DNA of 64,000 nt from Phaeobacter sp. 22II1-1F12B (GCF_002210165.1 NZ_AQQP01000004.1:362015-426014); one strand, 5' to 3'. Counted from the first letter of the stretch, positions 42,696 through 52,886 are shown. Translations and numbers: made by a program. Notes: generated by a model not told the origin, from the sequence alone.

Positions 42696-43370
42696 TCAGT
42701 GGGCCATCATCTCGGCCGCGATTTCCTCGCCACCAAGGGCCGAGGGGTAATAGGTCGGCCAGTTGGTCACCTCTTCGAGCAGCGCGGCGCGGTCATCGCC
42801 CCAGTAGAGGTGATAATGATCCGACTTGGCCGGGGCCACGCGGTGATCGCTGAACTGGATGTAACCGGGGGCCGCATCGTCGCCGGTCGTCTTCTCAAAG
42901 ATGAAGCGCACGCCACGATTGCCCTTTTTATAGGTCAGGATCTCGTATCCGTCGGATTCGTAGACCCCCGCGACAACCTCATCGCCGCGATGAAAAACGA
43001 CCGTGTCGCCCTTGATCTCGATGCGGTCCACGTCCGTTTCGTAACCGACCGTGTAATAGGCCTTGTAGTCCTCGGCACTCTTGTCCCCGTGCTCGGCCTT
43101 GTGGGCCATCACCTTGTCGAGCGTTCCGTCCTGCAGCAGCGGGTAGACCGACTGCCAGTCGCCGCCCCAATCCGAAAGCGCGCGGTCTTCGATCTGGTCG
43201 TCGTCGAAATATCCTTTGTAGATGTCGCGGTCGTGATCGTGGGAATGCGCGTGATCATGGGGGTGAGCGCTGGTGTCCGTGGCCGCCTGTTCGGCCTGCG
43301 CCTGCATGGGTGCGAGCAGAAAAGCGGCCGCAGTGACGACGGCGAGGTGACTGGCAATGGTCTTTTGCAT
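42696..43370 (-). CDS. zinT: periplasmic zinc-binding protein ZinT
   Basis: The 224-residue protein has a signal peptide (1-26), a His/Asp-rich linker (HPHDHAHSHDHD) and the ZinT lipocalin-like domain: DIYKGYFDDDQIEDRALSDWGGDWQSVYPLL, then YIQFSDHRVAPAKSDHYHLYWG near residue 170-190 with metal ligands. It captures zinc under starvation for the ZnuABC importer, which is not in the window. A perfect 20-bp Zur palindrome lies upstream (43397-43416). Confidence 0.95.
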   Translation of the reverse strand: MQKTIASHLAVVTAAAFLLAPMQAQAEQAATDTSAHPHDHAHSHDHDRDIYKGYFDDDQIEDRALSDWGGDWQSVYPLLQDGTLDKVMAHKAEHGDKSAEDYKAYYTVGYETDVDRIEIKGDTVVFHRGDEVVAGVYESDGYEILTYKKGNRGVRFIFEKTTGDDAAPGYIQFSDHRVAPAKSDHYHLYWGDDRAALLEEVTNWPTYYPSALGGEEIAAEMMAH

Positions 43371-43396
43371 CGGGGTGCCTTCTTTCGTTCGTGATT

Positions 43397-43416
43397 TGTA
43401 ATGTTATAACATTACA
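43397..43416 (-). promoter_or_regulatory. Zur box upstream of zinT
   Basis: TGTAATGTTATAACATTACA is a perfect 20-bp palindrome and matches the alphaproteobacterial Zur operator. It lies 27 bases upstream of the zinT start and should repress zinT when zinc is plentiful. Confidence 0.88.
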
Positions 43417-43490
43417 GTTTCCGAATAGAGGGCGCCGCGCGGAATGGCAAGTACCTGTGTCCCGACTTTTTAAGGCGGGCGGAAACGAAT

Positions 43491-43516
43491 ACGGGCCGTG
43501 CGGATGCACGGCCCGT
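43491..43516 (-). terminator. terminator of the mcd gene
   Basis: Perfect 11-bp arms ACGGGCCGTGC (43491-43501) and GCACGGCCCGT (43506-43516) with a 4-base loop follow the mcd stop by 21 bases on the minus strand. The T content after it is modest (ATTCGTTT). Confidence 0.7.
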
Positions 43517-43537
43517 TTCATAAGAATTGAAAAAGGT

Positions 43538-45223
43538 TCAGGCCAGCAGGCGGCGCGCGATGACCTGCGCCTGAATCTCGGCGGCCCCTTCAAAGATGTT
43601 CAGGATCCGGGCATCGCAGAGCACGCGCGAAATCTTGTATTCCAGCGCAAAGCCGTTGCCGCCGTGGATCTGCAAGCCGTTGTCGGCCGCCGCCCATGCA
43701 ACACGCGCGCCCAGCAGTTTGGCCATCCCTGCCTCAAGATCGCAGCGCCGCCCGTGATCCTTTTCCCATGCAGAGAAATAGGTGAGCTGGCGGGCGATCA
43801 TGATCTCAACAGCCATCATCGCCAGCTTGCCCGATACGCGGGGGAAGTTGATCAGCGACTTGCCGAACTGTTTGCGGTCCTGCGCATATTGCATCGCGAT
43901 ATCCAGCGCCGATTGCGCCACGCCGATGGCGCGTGCGGCGGTCTGGATACGGGCGGATTCAAAGGTCTCCATGAGCTGCTTGAAGCCCTTGCCTTCCTCG
44001 CCACCCAGAAGGTTTTCACCTTTGACGTGGAAATTGTCGAAGCCGAGCTCGTATTCCTTCATGCCGCGATAGCCGAGCACTTCGATTTCGCCGCCCGTCA
44101 TGCCTTCGGTCGGGAAGGGGGCTTCGTCCGTGCCGGGGGTTTTTTCGGCGAGGAACATCGACAGGCCCCGGTGATCGGTGGTGTCGGGATCGGTGCGGGC
44201 CAGCAGGGTCATGACATGGGTCCGCGCCGCATGGGTGATCCATGTCTTGTTGCCGGTCACGCGGTAATCGTCACCATCCTTGATCGCACGGGTCCGCAGC
44301 GAGCCAAGGTCCGATCCGGTGTTCGGTTCGGTAAAGACAGCCGTGGGAAGGATTTCGCCGCTGGCGATCTTAGGCAACCACTGCGCCTTCTGCGCGTCGG
44401 TGCCGCCGCAGAGGATCAGTTCGGCCGCGATCTCGGATCGGGTGCCAAGCGAACCGACGCCGATATAGCCGCGCGAGAGTTCCTCGGAGACAACGACCAT
44501 CGACGCTTTGGAAAGGCCGAAACCGCCATGATCCTCGGGGATGGTCAGACCAAAGACGCCCATTTCGGCCAGTTCGCCGATGACTTCCATCGGGATCAGC
44601 TCATCCTTGAGGTGCCAGTCATGGGCATGCGGTTCGACCTTGTCGACAACATAGCGGCGGAACTGCTCGCGGATCATCTCGAGCTCTTCATCAAGGCCCG
44701 AGGCACCCATGGTGATATTCGCCGATTGCTCCTGCATCAACTCGACCAGACGCGAGCGCGCCGCCTGCGAATTGCCGGACTGGGTGAGGGTCATCACCGC
44801 ATCGGACATCAGCCCGCGCATGTCGTCCTGCGAGAGTCCGATATCTTGAAGCCGCAGGATTTCGCCCTGGCTCATCGGGATGCCGCCATAGATCTGCCAG
44901 AGGTATTCGCCAAAGGCGATCTGGTGGATGATCTGTTCGATCTCGCCGAACTTGCCCTCGGCTGACAGCTTTTCCGCCCATGCCTGCATCTGGCGCAGGC
45001 TTTCGGTATAGGTGGCAAGCCATGCCAGACCGTGCGCGGCGGTCTGGTTTGCCTCGATCAGCTTGGCGGAGACCTTTCCATCCACGCTTACCACGTCCCG
45101 CAGAACGGATTTCGCCCGCTCGAGAATGTCTTCGACCGGGGCGACCGCAGCGCCGGTCAGCGCCAGAAGATCGGGGAGAAGAATATCGGCGGCGCTTGAA
45201 ATGTCCTGGCCATCATGGGGCAT
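43538..45223 (-). CDS. mcd: (2S)-methylsuccinyl-CoA dehydrogenase
   Basis: The 561-residue acyl-CoA dehydrogenase has an N-terminal extension of about 170 residues before the usual ACAD domain. That length and extension fit Mcd of the ethylmalonyl-CoA pathway, which oxidises (2S)-methylsuccinyl-CoA to mesaconyl-CoA. ACAD motifs: FTEPNTGSDLGSLRTRA, WAAADNGLQIHGGNGF and the C-terminal base in NIFEGAAEIQAQ. AAGGAG precedes the ATG at 45223. Electrons go to ETF (etfBA at 56-57.7 kb). The start 49 codons upstream is a chance extension. Confidence 0.85.
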   Translation of the reverse strand: MPHDGQDISSAADILLPDLLALTGAAVAPVEDILERAKSVLRDVVSVDGKVSAKLIEANQTAAHGLAWLATYTESLRQMQAWAEKLSAEGKFGEIEQIIHQIAFGEYLWQIYGGIPMSQGEILRLQDIGLSQDDMRGLMSDAVMTLTQSGNSQAARSRLVELMQEQSANITMGASGLDEELEMIREQFRRYVVDKVEPHAHDWHLKDELIPMEVIGELAEMGVFGLTIPEDHGGFGLSKASMVVVSEELSRGYIGVGSLGTRSEIAAELILCGGTDAQKAQWLPKIASGEILPTAVFTEPNTGSDLGSLRTRAIKDGDDYRVTGNKTWITHAARTHVMTLLARTDPDTTDHRGLSMFLAEKTPGTDEAPFPTEGMTGGEIEVLGYRGMKEYELGFDNFHVKGENLLGGEEGKGFKQLMETFESARIQTAARAIGVAQSALDIAMQYAQDRKQFGKSLINFPRVSGKLAMMAVEIMIARQLTYFSAWEKDHGRRCDLEAGMAKLLGARVAWAAADNGLQIHGGNGFALEYKISRVLCDARILNIFEGAAEIQAQVIARRLLA

Positions 45224-45369
45224 GAATCGGCTCCTTTGCTGGTGTTGCTTGGTCCTAATCACTTTGCAGGTGCAGCGCAACAATAATACGCCAAGATAAG
45301 TCTTTGCGTTCAATAATTGCGCGAAGATTTTGGCCGTGCACTTAACTAAGCAAATGATATGACTGCGCA

Positions 45370-46137
45370 ATGAGCATTCTATTCGACTTGATGACCCCTG
45401 CCAGTTTTGCCCTCGCGCTTGCCGTCGTGCTTGTGGCGGGCACGGTAAAGGGCATGGTGGGCTTTGCCATGCCGATGATCATGATCTCGGGGCTTGGTAT
45501 TTTCCTGCCCCCGGAAATCGCGCTCGCCGGGTTGATCCTGCCCACCGTTGCCACCAACGGGTTCCAGGCGCTGCGCCATGGCCGGGCTGCGGCGGTCGAA
45601 TCGATCAAGCGTTTCCGGGTCTTCCTGTTGGTGGGGCTCGTGTTTCTACTCTCAAGCGCCCAGCTGGTGCGGTTTCTCGATCCGCAGACCATGCTGCTCT
45701 TGCTGGGGGTTCCGGTGTCGATCTTTGCGCTGATCCAGCTTTTCGGCGTGCGGATGACGCTTGCGGCCCCGAGTCAAAAGATCGAGGCCGGGGTCGGGGC
45801 CTTTGCCGGGTTCATCGGCGGCATGTCCGGTGTCTGGGGGCCGCCGACGGTGCTGTATCTGACCGCGCTGAACACGCCCAAGGCCGACCAGATGCGGGTG
45901 CAGGGGGTGATTTACGGCATGGGCGCGGTGGCGCTTGTGATCGCGCATCTCGGCTCGGGCGTGCTTAATCGCGACAGTATCCCGTTTTCCGCCCTGATGA
46001 TCGTGCCCGCGCTTGTGGGCATGTGGATCGGGGGCAAGTTGCAGGACCGGATCGACCAGACCACCTTTCGCAAGATCACCCTTGCGGTTCTGCTGGTTGC
46101 CGGGCTGAACCTCGTGCGGCGGGGGCTGGGCCTTTAA
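45370..46137 (+). CDS. TauE/SafE family sulfite exporter-like permease
   Basis: The 255-residue protein has eight hydrophobic helices. FALALAVVLVAGTVKGMVGFAMPMIM (residues 12-37) and GAFAGFIGGMSGVWGPPTVLYLTAL (about 136-160) are the two TauE repeats. Family members export sulfite, sulfoacetate or other anions. The start is divergent from mcd, 146 bases away; the stop is adjacent to the DUF3859 stop. Confidence 0.88.
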   Translation: MSILFDLMTPASFALALAVVLVAGTVKGMVGFAMPMIMISGLGIFLPPEIALAGLILPTVATNGFQALRHGRAAAVESIKRFRVFLLVGLVFLLSSAQLVRFLDPQTMLLLLGVPVSIFALIQLFGVRMTLAAPSQKIEAGVGAFAGFIGGMSGVWGPPTVLYLTALNTPKADQMRVQGVIYGMGAVALVIAHLGSGVLNRDSIPFSALMIVPALVGMWIGGKLQDRIDQTTFRKITLAVLLVAGLNLVRRGLGL

Positions 46138-46671
46138 TCAGGCGCCCATGTAGCCTTCGCATCCGCCGGCGATCTGCGGCAGTTCTTCGGCAGGCACCAC
46201 GTGGAACGGCACCCGGTAGAGCATTTCACCGTTGTGATAGGCCGAGAGGATCCATTCGCCGGGCACCATCTCTTCCATCAGGTCAAAGCTGTAGGCGTTG
46301 ATCGACGGGCCTTCGCCGCCCAGCACGGTGACATAGCGCTGGGCGTTTTGGCCGGAGGACGTAAAGGGCGGGTGGATCAGTTCGATCAGCACCGGCGACA
46401 GTACGTCATCGCTGTGCGTCTGCGTGCGCACGCCAAAGGAAATGCCGGGCGCGGCGGGGATCACCCGCGTTTCCCAGCGTATCTCGGGCGTTTCGGGCAG
46501 AAGGTCGATCTTCTGGGCGTGGGTTTCGGGGGCGGGGACTTCGCCAACCGACACCAGCTTGCAGAACGCGCCGAACTTGATCGAGAGGACCTCGGAATCG
46601 AAACTCGGGCCGTCTTCGGCGGCTTGGGCAGGCAGGGCCAGCAGGATCAGGGCGGCGGCTAGAAAACGCAT
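46138..46671 (-). CDS. secreted DUF3859 protein
   Basis: The 177-residue protein has a signal peptide (1-17, cleaved after AQA) and the DUF3859 domain: VLSIKFGAFCKLVSVGEVPAPET, IELIHPPFTSSGQ and LMEEMVPGEWILSAYHNGEMLY. It is a conserved periplasmic protein of unknown role. The ATG at 46671 is used, since an ATG at 46722 is not followed by a signal sequence. Confidence 0.82.
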   Translation of the reverse strand: MRFLAAALILLALPAQAAEDGPSFDSEVLSIKFGAFCKLVSVGEVPAPETHAQKIDLLPETPEIRWETRVIPAAPGISFGVRTQTHSDDVLSPVLIELIHPPFTSSGQNAQRYVTVLGGEGPSINAYSFDLMEEMVPGEWILSAYHNGEMLYRVPFHVVPAEELPQIAGGCEGYMGA

Positions 46672-46731
46672 GCATTCACGTGACGCCCGCACGGGGGTGA
46701 TGTCAAGCGGAGGCAGGATCACTTGAACGCG

Positions 46732-46757
46732 AAACGCCCCCCGTGAGGGAGGCGTTT
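46732..46757 (-). terminator. terminator of pckA
   Basis: AAACGCCCCCC (46732-46742) and GGGAGGCGTTT (46747-46757) form an 11-bp stem with one mismatch and a 4-base loop, 19 bases after the pckA stop on the minus strand. Confidence 0.7.
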
Positions 46758-46775
46758 GTCAATTCGTGGCAGGTC

Positions 46776-48374
46776 TTAGCCGATGGCGCAGGCTTTTACG
46801 TCATCGTCGATATAGGGCACGTACTGCTCGAAGTTGTCGGCAAACATCTGAACCAGCTTGGCGGCCTGCTTGTCGTATCCTTCGGGGTTGCCCCATGTGC
46901 GGCGCGGATCGAGCAGAACCTGCGGCACGCCCGGCACGTCGACGGGCACGTCAAAGCCGAAATTCGGATCCTTGCGGAATTCGGCGGTGGCGAGCGATCC
47001 GTCCAGCGCGGCGGTCAGCAGCGAACGGGTGGCTTTGATCGGCATCCGGTTGCCCGTGCCATAGGCACCGCCGGTCCAACCGGTGTTCACCAGCCAGCAG
47101 GTCGCGCCGTGCTGGGCGATCTTTTCACGCAGCAGGTTGCCATAGACTTCGGGGCGGCGCGGCATGAAGGGCGCACCGAAGCAGGTCGAGAAGGTCGGCT
47201 GAGGCTCGGTCACACCGCGCTCGGTTCCGGCCACCTTGGCGGTGAAGCCCGACAGGAAGTGATACATCGCCTGCGCCGGGGTCAGCCGCGCGATCGGAGG
47301 CAGAACGCCGAAAGCGTCGCAGGTCAGCATGATGATGTTCTTGGGGTGCCCGCCAAGCGCTGTCTTGGATGCGTTCGAGATATATTCGAGCGGGTAGGCG
47401 CAGCGCATGTTCGCGGTCAGGCTGTCATCCTCGAAATCGAGTTCAAAGGTTTCCTCGTCAAAGATCATGTTCTCGATGACGGTGCCGAACTTGCTGGTGG
47501 TCGCGTAGATTTCCGGCTCGGCTTCGGGGCTGAGCGAGATCGTCTTGGCGTAACAACCGCCCTCGAAGTTGAAGGTGCCGCGGTCGGACCAGCCGTGCTC
47601 GTCATCACCGATCAGCGTGCGGTCCGGGTCGGCCGAGAGCGTGGTTTTACCGGTGCCCGACAGGCCGAAGAAGACGGCAGTGTCGACCGGGTTGCCGGTG
47701 GCGTGGTTGGCCGAGCAGTGCATCGGCATGATGCCTTTTTCGGGCAACAGGTAGTTCAGCAGGGTGAAAACCGATTTCTTGTTTTCGCCTGCGTATTCCG
47801 TGCCACCGATAAGGATAAGCTTCTTGTCGAAGTTCATCGCGATCACGGTGTCAGAGCGGCAGTTGTGCTTTTCCGGGTTCGCCTTGAAGCTCGGGCAGTT
47901 GATTACCGTGTAATCGGCCACGAATTCGTCAAGGTCGGCGCGGTCGGGACGGCGCAGCATGTGGCGGATGAAGAGACCGTGCCAGGCCAGTTCGGTGATC
48001 ATCCGCACGTCGATGGAGTTTGCCGGATCGGCGCCGCCGACGAGATCCTGCACAAAGTAATCCTTGCCCTTCATGTGTTCGAGCATGTCCGCGTGCAGCG
48101 CGTCGAACCCTTCGGGCGACATCTCGGCGTTGTTTTCCCACCAGATCTTGTCCGCCACCGATTCGGTTTTTACGACGTGTTTATCCTTGGGGGAACGGCC
48201 GGTGAATTTGCCGGTGCTGACCAGAAAGGCGCCGCCATTGCCAAGCGAACCTTCGCCACGCTTGAGCGCCGCTTCGACAAGCGCAGGCTCCATCAGGTTA
48301 TAATAGACATTGCCGAGACCTTCGATACCCTGGTCTTCAAGCTGGAAATTCGGATTTACCCGTCCTGATGTCAT
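46776..48374 (-). CDS. pckA: phosphoenolpyruvate carboxykinase (ATP)
   Basis: The 532-residue enzyme converts oxaloacetate and ATP to PEP for gluconeogenesis. [16 protein letters not shown] is the kinase-1a/P-loop motif (about 235-250), and [11 protein letters not shown] (about 254-264) binds the metal. AAAGGAG lies before the ATG at 48374. It is divergent from chvI with a 320-base gap carrying a repeated 14-bp motif. pckA next to ChvIG and PTS genes is conserved in alphaproteobacteria. Confidence 0.97.
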   Translation of the reverse strand: MTSGRVNPNFQLEDQGIEGLGNVYYNLMEPALVEAALKRGEGSLGNGGAFLVSTGKFTGRSPKDKHVVKTESVADKIWWENNAEMSPEGFDALHADMLEHMKGKDYFVQDLVGGADPANSIDVRMITELAWHGLFIRHMLRRPDRADLDEFVADYTVINCPSFKANPEKHNCRSDTVIAMNFDKKLILIGGTEYAGENKKSVFTLLNYLLPEKGIMPMHCSANHATGNPVDTAVFFGLSGTGKTTLSADPDRTLIGDDEHGWSDRGTFNFEGGCYAKTISLSPEAEPEIYATTSKFGTVIENMIFDEETFELDFEDDSLTANMRCAYPLEYISNASKTALGGHPKNIIMLTCDAFGVLPPIARLTPAQAMYHFLSGFTAKVAGTERGVTEPQPTFSTCFGAPFMPRRPEVYGNLLREKIAQHGATCWLVNTGWTGGAYGTGNRMPIKATRSLLTAALDGSLATAEFRKDPNFGFDVPVDVPGVPQVLLDPRRTWGNPEGYDKQAAKLVQMFADNFEQYVPYIDDDVKACAIG

Positions 48375-48481
48375 CGTGTTGTCTCCTTTGGCGGCACTGG
48401 CCCAATTCCGACACCAAACAACGTGTCGTAAAGGCCTCTTAACATGACGGTTTAATCCATGAACAGAAGGGTTTGGCTGAG

Positions 48482-48516
48482 TTAGCGCAACCAAGGCGAG
48501 GTTTAGCGCAACCAAG
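48482..48516. repeat. 14-bp direct repeat between pckA and chvI
   Basis: TTAGCGCAACCAAG occurs at 48482-48495 and again at 48503-48516, exactly 21 bp apart, two helical turns, about 110-140 bases upstream of pckA. It may be a tandem operator for a regulator of pckA (for example a LacI-family PckR or ChvI); no sequence here identifies the protein. Confidence 0.6.
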
Positions 48517-48668
48517 AAATTCGGTGCCGACAATCCTGCGTGATCTGTGCGACAATTCAGTCAATCATAATGTTTTTTTGCACTAATCGCATTCAAAGAA
48601 TGGGATGATTCGTAGTTAAGGATTGATTCGGTTGGGCAAAGCGGCAATGTATGCGGAAAAAAACAGTA

Positions 48669-48674
48669 TATAAT
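48669..48674 (+). promoter_or_regulatory. -10 box of chvI
   Basis: TATAAT lies 21 bases before the chvI start. No good -35 hexamer stands 17 bases upstream (AATGTA), so an activator may help. Confidence 0.4.
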
Positions 48675-48694
48675 GGGCAGAATAGGGGCGCTTT

Positions 48695-49396
48695 ATGTCT
48701 AAGATAGCATTGGTAGATGATGACAGGAATATCCTGACATCCGTGTCCATGACACTCGAAGCAGAAGGCTTCGAAGTCGAAACTTACAATGACGGTCAGG
48801 CGGCGCTGGATGCGTTCAACAAGAACCTGCCCGACATGGCCGTGCTCGACATCAAGATGCCGCGCATGGACGGGATGGATCTGTTGCAGCGCCTCCGCCA
48901 GAAAAGCCAGATGCCGGTGATCTTCCTGACCTCGAAAGACGACGAGATCGATGAGGTTCTTGGTCTGCGCATGGGCGCTGACGACTACGTCAAGAAACCC
49001 TTTTCGCAGCGCCTCCTGGTCGAACGTATCCGCGCGCTTCTGCGCCGTCAGGACGCGGTCGAGGGCGACGCGACCGGCACCGGCCCAGAGGCCAAGGTAA
49101 TGGAACGCGGACATCTGCGCATGGACCCGCTGCGCCATTCGGTCAGCTGGAAAGGGAAGGACGTCTCTCTTACGGTGACCGAGTTCCTGTTGCTGCAGGC
49201 ACTGGCCCAGCGGCCCGGTTTCGTGAAATCCCGCGATCAGCTGATGGACGTGGCCTATGACGATCAGGTCTATGTCGACGACCGTACGATTGACAGCCAT
49301 ATCAAGCGCTTGCGCAAAAAGATGCGCAGTGCCGACGATGAGTTCTCGGCCATCGAGACTCTTTACGGCATCGGTTATCGCTACAACGAAGAATAA
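48695..49396 (+). CDS. chvI: response regulator ChvI (OmpR family)
   Basis: The 233-residue regulator has a receiver domain with Asp8/9, phospho-acceptor Asp52 (VLDIKMP) and Lys101 (YVKKPFS), and an OmpR-type winged-helix C-terminal domain ([18 protein letters not shown]). ChvI with ChvG answers envelope, acid or host cues and affects central metabolism. It is followed by chvG 9 bases later, then HprK and PTS genes. Confidence 0.95.
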   Translation: MSKIALVDDDRNILTSVSMTLEAEGFEVETYNDGQAALDAFNKNLPDMAVLDIKMPRMDGMDLLQRLRQKSQMPVIFLTSKDDEIDEVLGLRMGADDYVKKPFSQRLLVERIRALLRRQDAVEGDATGTGPEAKVMERGHLRMDPLRHSVSWKGKDVSLTVTEFLLLQALAQRPGFVKSRDQLMDVAYDDQVYVDDRTIDSHIKRLRKKMRSADDEFSAIETLYGIGYRYNEE

Positions 49397-49405
49397 GCAG
49401 CTCGC

Positions 49406-51139
49406 ATGAGCATCGCCGGAAGGACATTCGTGCGCGACGCAGGCACCACGCCGAACCATCGCAGGGGCGATGTTGTGCTGGGGGACGATTGGGTCGCCCC
49501 GAACAACAATGTTGCCGAGGAACTGCGGGTCAAGCGCGCCCGGCGTAACCTTCTGTCGCTGAAGGGATCGCCCCTGACGCGCAAGATCGTGATGTTCAAC
49601 CTGATCGCGTTGATCATCCTCGTGGCGGGTATCCTCTATCTTAACGAAACCCGTGACAGCCTTGTGGTGCAGCGCGCCAATGCGCTTGCCGGTGAAACCG
49701 GGCTTGTCGCGAACGTGTTCGAGGCCCGTATCGGGGAGCTTGACCAGGCCTCTTTCGCGCGCCGGAACGATGCGGTGGTCCAGCAGACGCTGGAAATTCT
49801 CAGCCTTCGCAACGGTGTCGAAGTGCTGGTATTCGATATCTCCGGTCGGCTTGTGGGCCGCACCAAGGGATCGGACCAGAACGCGACGCTTACCGCGCTG
49901 ACCCAGGAAACATCGTCGCGGACCGTGCTGACAGACGGTCTGACGAAACTTTGGAATGCGGCCACCTCGATTTTCGCACCGAGCGAAGTTGCCGATTTCC
50001 GCAGCCTCGAGGACCAGCTGCGCGAGGCGGTGCGGCCTACGCTCGAAAACGGCATGATGGTGGAAACCGGGCTTGATACGGTCGGGGGCACGGTCCTGTC
50101 GGCGATGGCGCCGATCATGCATGAGGGCAGCGCCATTGGCGTCGTCGCGATGGCCAGCCGTTCCGGTGAAATCGACGCGCTTGTGCGCAGTGGACGCGAG
50201 CGTGTGCTGCAGATGTTCCTGATTGCGATCCTTGTTTCCATCGGGCTGAGCCTTGTGCTGGCGTCAACCATCGCGAATCCGCTTGCCGATCTGGCCGAGG
50301 CGGCCGAGCTTGACCGTGACCGCAATGCCCGCGCGATGTCGCCGGGCCGCGTGCGTATTCCCGACCTGTCGGAGCGTCCCGATGAAATCGGGCGCCTGTC
50401 TCGGGCGCTGCGTGGCATGGTCTCGGCGCTTTACAACCGGATCGACGGGAACGAGCAGTTCGCGGCCGATGTGTCGCACGAAATCAAGAACCCGCTGGCG
50501 AGCCTGCAATCCGCCGTCGGCACACTGCGCATGGTCAAGCGTGACGATCAGCGCGAAAAGCTGCTGGATGTGATCGAACACGACGTGCGCCGGCTCGACC
50601 GTCTTGTCAGCGATATATCGAACGCCTCCCGTCTTGATGCCGAGCTGGTCAAGGAGGAAGAAGAGCCTTTCGATCTTCTGTCGATGCTCACCAACCTCAA
50701 CCAGTATCTCGGCGAAGACGCCAAGGCAAAGGGCGTGGATTACATCACCGATCTGCCGTCCGGCCCTATCGTCATTCAGGGTCTCGAGGCGCGTCTGGCG
50801 CAGGTGTTCGTCAACCTGATCACCAATGCGATTTCCTTTTGCGAAGAGGGCGATGCGATCCGTGTCTGGGTCCGCAAACGGGAAAACAGGGTGCTGGTCG
50901 TGGTTGAGGATACCGGCCCCGGCATTCCAGATCAGGCGCTGAGCAAGGTCTTCAAACGGTTCTATTCGCAGCGACCCGAAGAGCATTTCGGCAATAACTC
51001 CGGCCTTGGTCTGGCGATTTCGAAACAGATCGTCGAGGCGCATGGCGGGGTGATCTGGGCCGAGAATATCCGGCCTACGCAGGCCGACATCACGTCTGAC
51101 CCGCTGGGCGCACGCTTTGTCGTGGGCCTGCCGGTCTGA
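49406..51139 (+). CDS. chvG: sensor histidine kinase ChvG
   Basis: The 577-residue sensor kinase has an N-terminal cytoplasmic stretch, a first membrane helix (about 60-81), a periplasmic domain, a second helix (about 270-290), a HAMP region and the phospho-accepting His358 in DVSHEIKNPLASL. The catalytic ATPase motifs NLITNAISFC, DTGPGIP and NNSGLGLAI follow. The periplasmic part is about 190 residues, typical of ChvG/ExoS. It is coupled with chvI and the PTS genes. Confidence 0.95.
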   Translation: MSIAGRTFVRDAGTTPNHRRGDVVLGDDWVAPNNNVAEELRVKRARRNLLSLKGSPLTRKIVMFNLIALIILVAGILYLNETRDSLVVQRANALAGETGLVANVFEARIGELDQASFARRNDAVVQQTLEILSLRNGVEVLVFDISGRLVGRTKGSDQNATLTALTQETSSRTVLTDGLTKLWNAATSIFAPSEVADFRSLEDQLREAVRPTLENGMMVETGLDTVGGTVLSAMAPIMHEGSAIGVVAMASRSGEIDALVRSGRERVLQMFLIAILVSIGLSLVLASTIANPLADLAEAAELDRDRNARAMSPGRVRIPDLSERPDEIGRLSRALRGMVSALYNRIDGNEQFAADVSHEIKNPLASLQSAVGTLRMVKRDDQREKLLDVIEHDVRRLDRLVSDISNASRLDAELVKEEEEPFDLLSMLTNLNQYLGEDAKAKGVDYITDLPSGPIVIQGLEARLAQVFVNLITNAISFCEEGDAIRVWVRKRENRVLVVVEDTGPGIPDQALSKVFKRFYSQRPEEHFGNNSGLGLAISKQIVEAHGGVIWAENIRPTQADITSDPLGARFVVGLPV

Positions 51140-51154
51140 TCCGCCCGCTCCGCG

Positions 51155-51595
51155 ATGGAGCGCCCATCAGATACCATCATTCACGCGTCCTGCGTGGCCT
51201 GGAACGACCGGGCGTTATTGATCCTCGGAGCGTCGGGTGCCGGTAAATCGGGCCTGGCCCTGCAATTGATGGCCCATGGTTGCCTGCTTGTGGCCGATGA
51301 CCGGACGGCGCTGACCTCTTCCCCGCCGGACCTGATCGCCTCTTGCCCCGACCCGATCCGTGGTCTGATCGAGGCACGGGGTGTCGGCCTCTTGCGTGCC
51401 GAAACGGTGGCGCAGGCAAGGGTGGCATGGGCGGTCGATCTTGATCGCGAAGAAACGGAACGCCTGCCGCACAATCGAAAAATTGATCTGCTGGGGCACT
51501 CTGTCCCCTTGCTTCATGCGGTGAAATCGCCTCATTTTGCCGCGTCCGTGCTGCAACTCCTCAAGGCCGGACGACAGGAAGACAACTCATGCTGA
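51155..51595 (+). CDS. hprK: HPr kinase/phosphorylase, short form
   Basis: The 146-residue protein corresponds to the C-terminal catalytic domain of HprK, the short alphaproteobacterial form. Walker [10 protein letters not shown] (about 25-33), VADDRTAL and [12 protein letters not shown] are visible. It phosphorylates HPr on Ser46; the HPr in this operon has Ser46. The start is 15 bases after chvG and the end overlaps rapZ. Confidence 0.92.
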   Translation: MERPSDTIIHASCVAWNDRALLILGASGAGKSGLALQLMAHGCLLVADDRTALTSSPPDLIASCPDPIRGLIEARGVGLLRAETVAQARVAWAVDLDREETERLPHNRKIDLLGHSVPLLHAVKSPHFAASVLQLLKAGRQEDNSC

Positions 51596-52482
51596 CGCAG
51601 CCGCAGCCATCTAAACTGGTTCTGGTCACCGGGCCCTCGGGCGCCGGGCGGTCCACGTCGATCAACGTGCTCGAAGATCTGGGGTTCGAGGCGATCGACA
51701 ACCTGCCGCTTGGCCTTGTCCCACGCCTGCTCGAAGGGCCGGGGGCGGATCGTCCCCTGGCGCTGGGGATCGACGCGCGCAATCGTGATTTCTCGACCTC
51801 GGGTCTGCTGGACGTGATCGATGCGCTTGCCGCGCGGCGTGAGATCGACCTGACCGTGCTCTATCTAGACTGCCAGCCCGATGTGCTGCTGCGCCGGTTT
51901 TCGGAAACGCGCCGTCGGCATCCGCTGGCCCCCGCGGAAAGTCCCGATATCGGCGTTGCGCGGGAAATGGACCTGCTGGCACCGATCCGCGAGCGGGCGG
52001 ATACGCTTGTCGATACTTCGGAATTCAACGTGCATGAACTGCGGGCCGAGATCGCAAGGCTTTTCGCGCCGAATGAAAGGCGTGAACTGGCGCTGTCCAT
52101 CCATTCCTTTTCCTACAAGCGCGGCCTGCCGCGCGGAATCGATATGGTTTTCGACTGCCGGTTTCTGAACAACCCCTATTGGCAACCCGATCTGCGCGGG
52201 CTTGACGGGCGGTCCCAGCGGGTTGCGGATTACGTTGCGAATGACCCGAGGTTCGAACCCTTCTTTGACAAGGTGCTGGACCTTACAAAAATGCTTCTCC
52301 CTGCCTATGTAGACGAGGGCAAATCGCATTTGTCGATTGCCTTTGGCTGCACGGGCGGGCAACACCGCTCTGTCACCCTTGCGGAAAGCCTTGCCAAGGC
52401 TCTTGCAGAGGGGGGGCAGCAAGTGTCAATTAGGCATCGCGAGCTCGACCAGGGCCGCTTGGCGACTGAGAGTAAGGTTTGA
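51589..52482 (+). CDS. rapZ: RapZ/YvcJ-type RNase adapter protein
   Basis: The 297-residue P-loop protein begins [32 protein letters not shown]. The Walker A Lys is Arg in GAGRST, as in other alphaproteobacterial copies I know of. The C-terminal half has [18 protein letters not shown]. In enterobacteria RapZ controls GlmS-related sRNA; in alphaproteobacteria its role is less clear. It overlaps hprK by 7 bases and the EIIA by 4. Confidence 0.93.
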   Translation: MLTQPQPSKLVLVTGPSGAGRSTSINVLEDLGFEAIDNLPLGLVPRLLEGPGADRPLALGIDARNRDFSTSGLLDVIDALAARREIDLTVLYLDCQPDVLLRRFSETRRRHPLAPAESPDIGVAREMDLLAPIRERADTLVDTSEFNVHELRAEIARLFAPNERRELALSIHSFSYKRGLPRGIDMVFDCRFLNNPYWQPDLRGLDGRSQRVADYVANDPRFEPFFDKVLDLTKMLLPAYVDEGKSHLSIAFGCTGGQHRSVTLAESLAKALAEGGQQVSIRHRELDQGRLATESKV

Positions 52483-52871
52483 TCGGTATCGTAATCGTGG
52501 CGCATGGTGGGTTGGCCAAGGAGTATCTGGCCGCCATCGAGCATGTCGTGGGCAAACAGCCCGGCATGATCGCTGTCTCTATCGAAGCGGACCACGACCG
52601 GGACGCCAAGCAGCAGGAAATCTGCGCTGCGGCGGACGCGGTGGATGTGGGTGACGGGGTTGTGATGGTCACCGATCTGTTCGGCGGCTCGCCTTCCAAC
52701 CTGAGCCTTCTGGCCTGCCGCCCTGTCAACCGCCGAATCCTATATGGCGCGAACCTGCCGATGCTGCTGAAACTGGCCAAAAGCCGCCACTTGCCCGTTG
52801 GCGATGCGGTGCGCATCGCAATGGATGCCGGGCGCAAATACATCAACACCCAAAATGTCAGTCCCGAATAA
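52479..52871 (+). CDS. PTS EIIA component, mannose family (regulatory)
   Basis: The 130-residue protein begins [23 protein letters not shown]; His9 is the phosphorylated residue and [10 protein letters not shown] belongs to the family core. No EIIB/C permease is present, so the domain is regulatory. The start is a TTG at 52479 in a TTGA overlap with the rapZ stop. Confidence 0.9.
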   Translation: MIGIVIVAHGGLAKEYLAAIEHVVGKQPGMIAVSIEADHDRDAKQQEICAAADAVDVGDGVVMVTDLFGGSPSNLSLLACRPVNRRILYGANLPMLLKLAKSRHLPVGDAVRIAMDAGRKYINTQNVSPE

Positions 52872-52886
52872 AGGCTCCCGCAGAAG

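Noticed and set aside
46743..48368. 541-codon plus-strand frame antisense to pckA
   Set aside because: pckA is unmistakable on the minus strand; the plus frame has no motifs.
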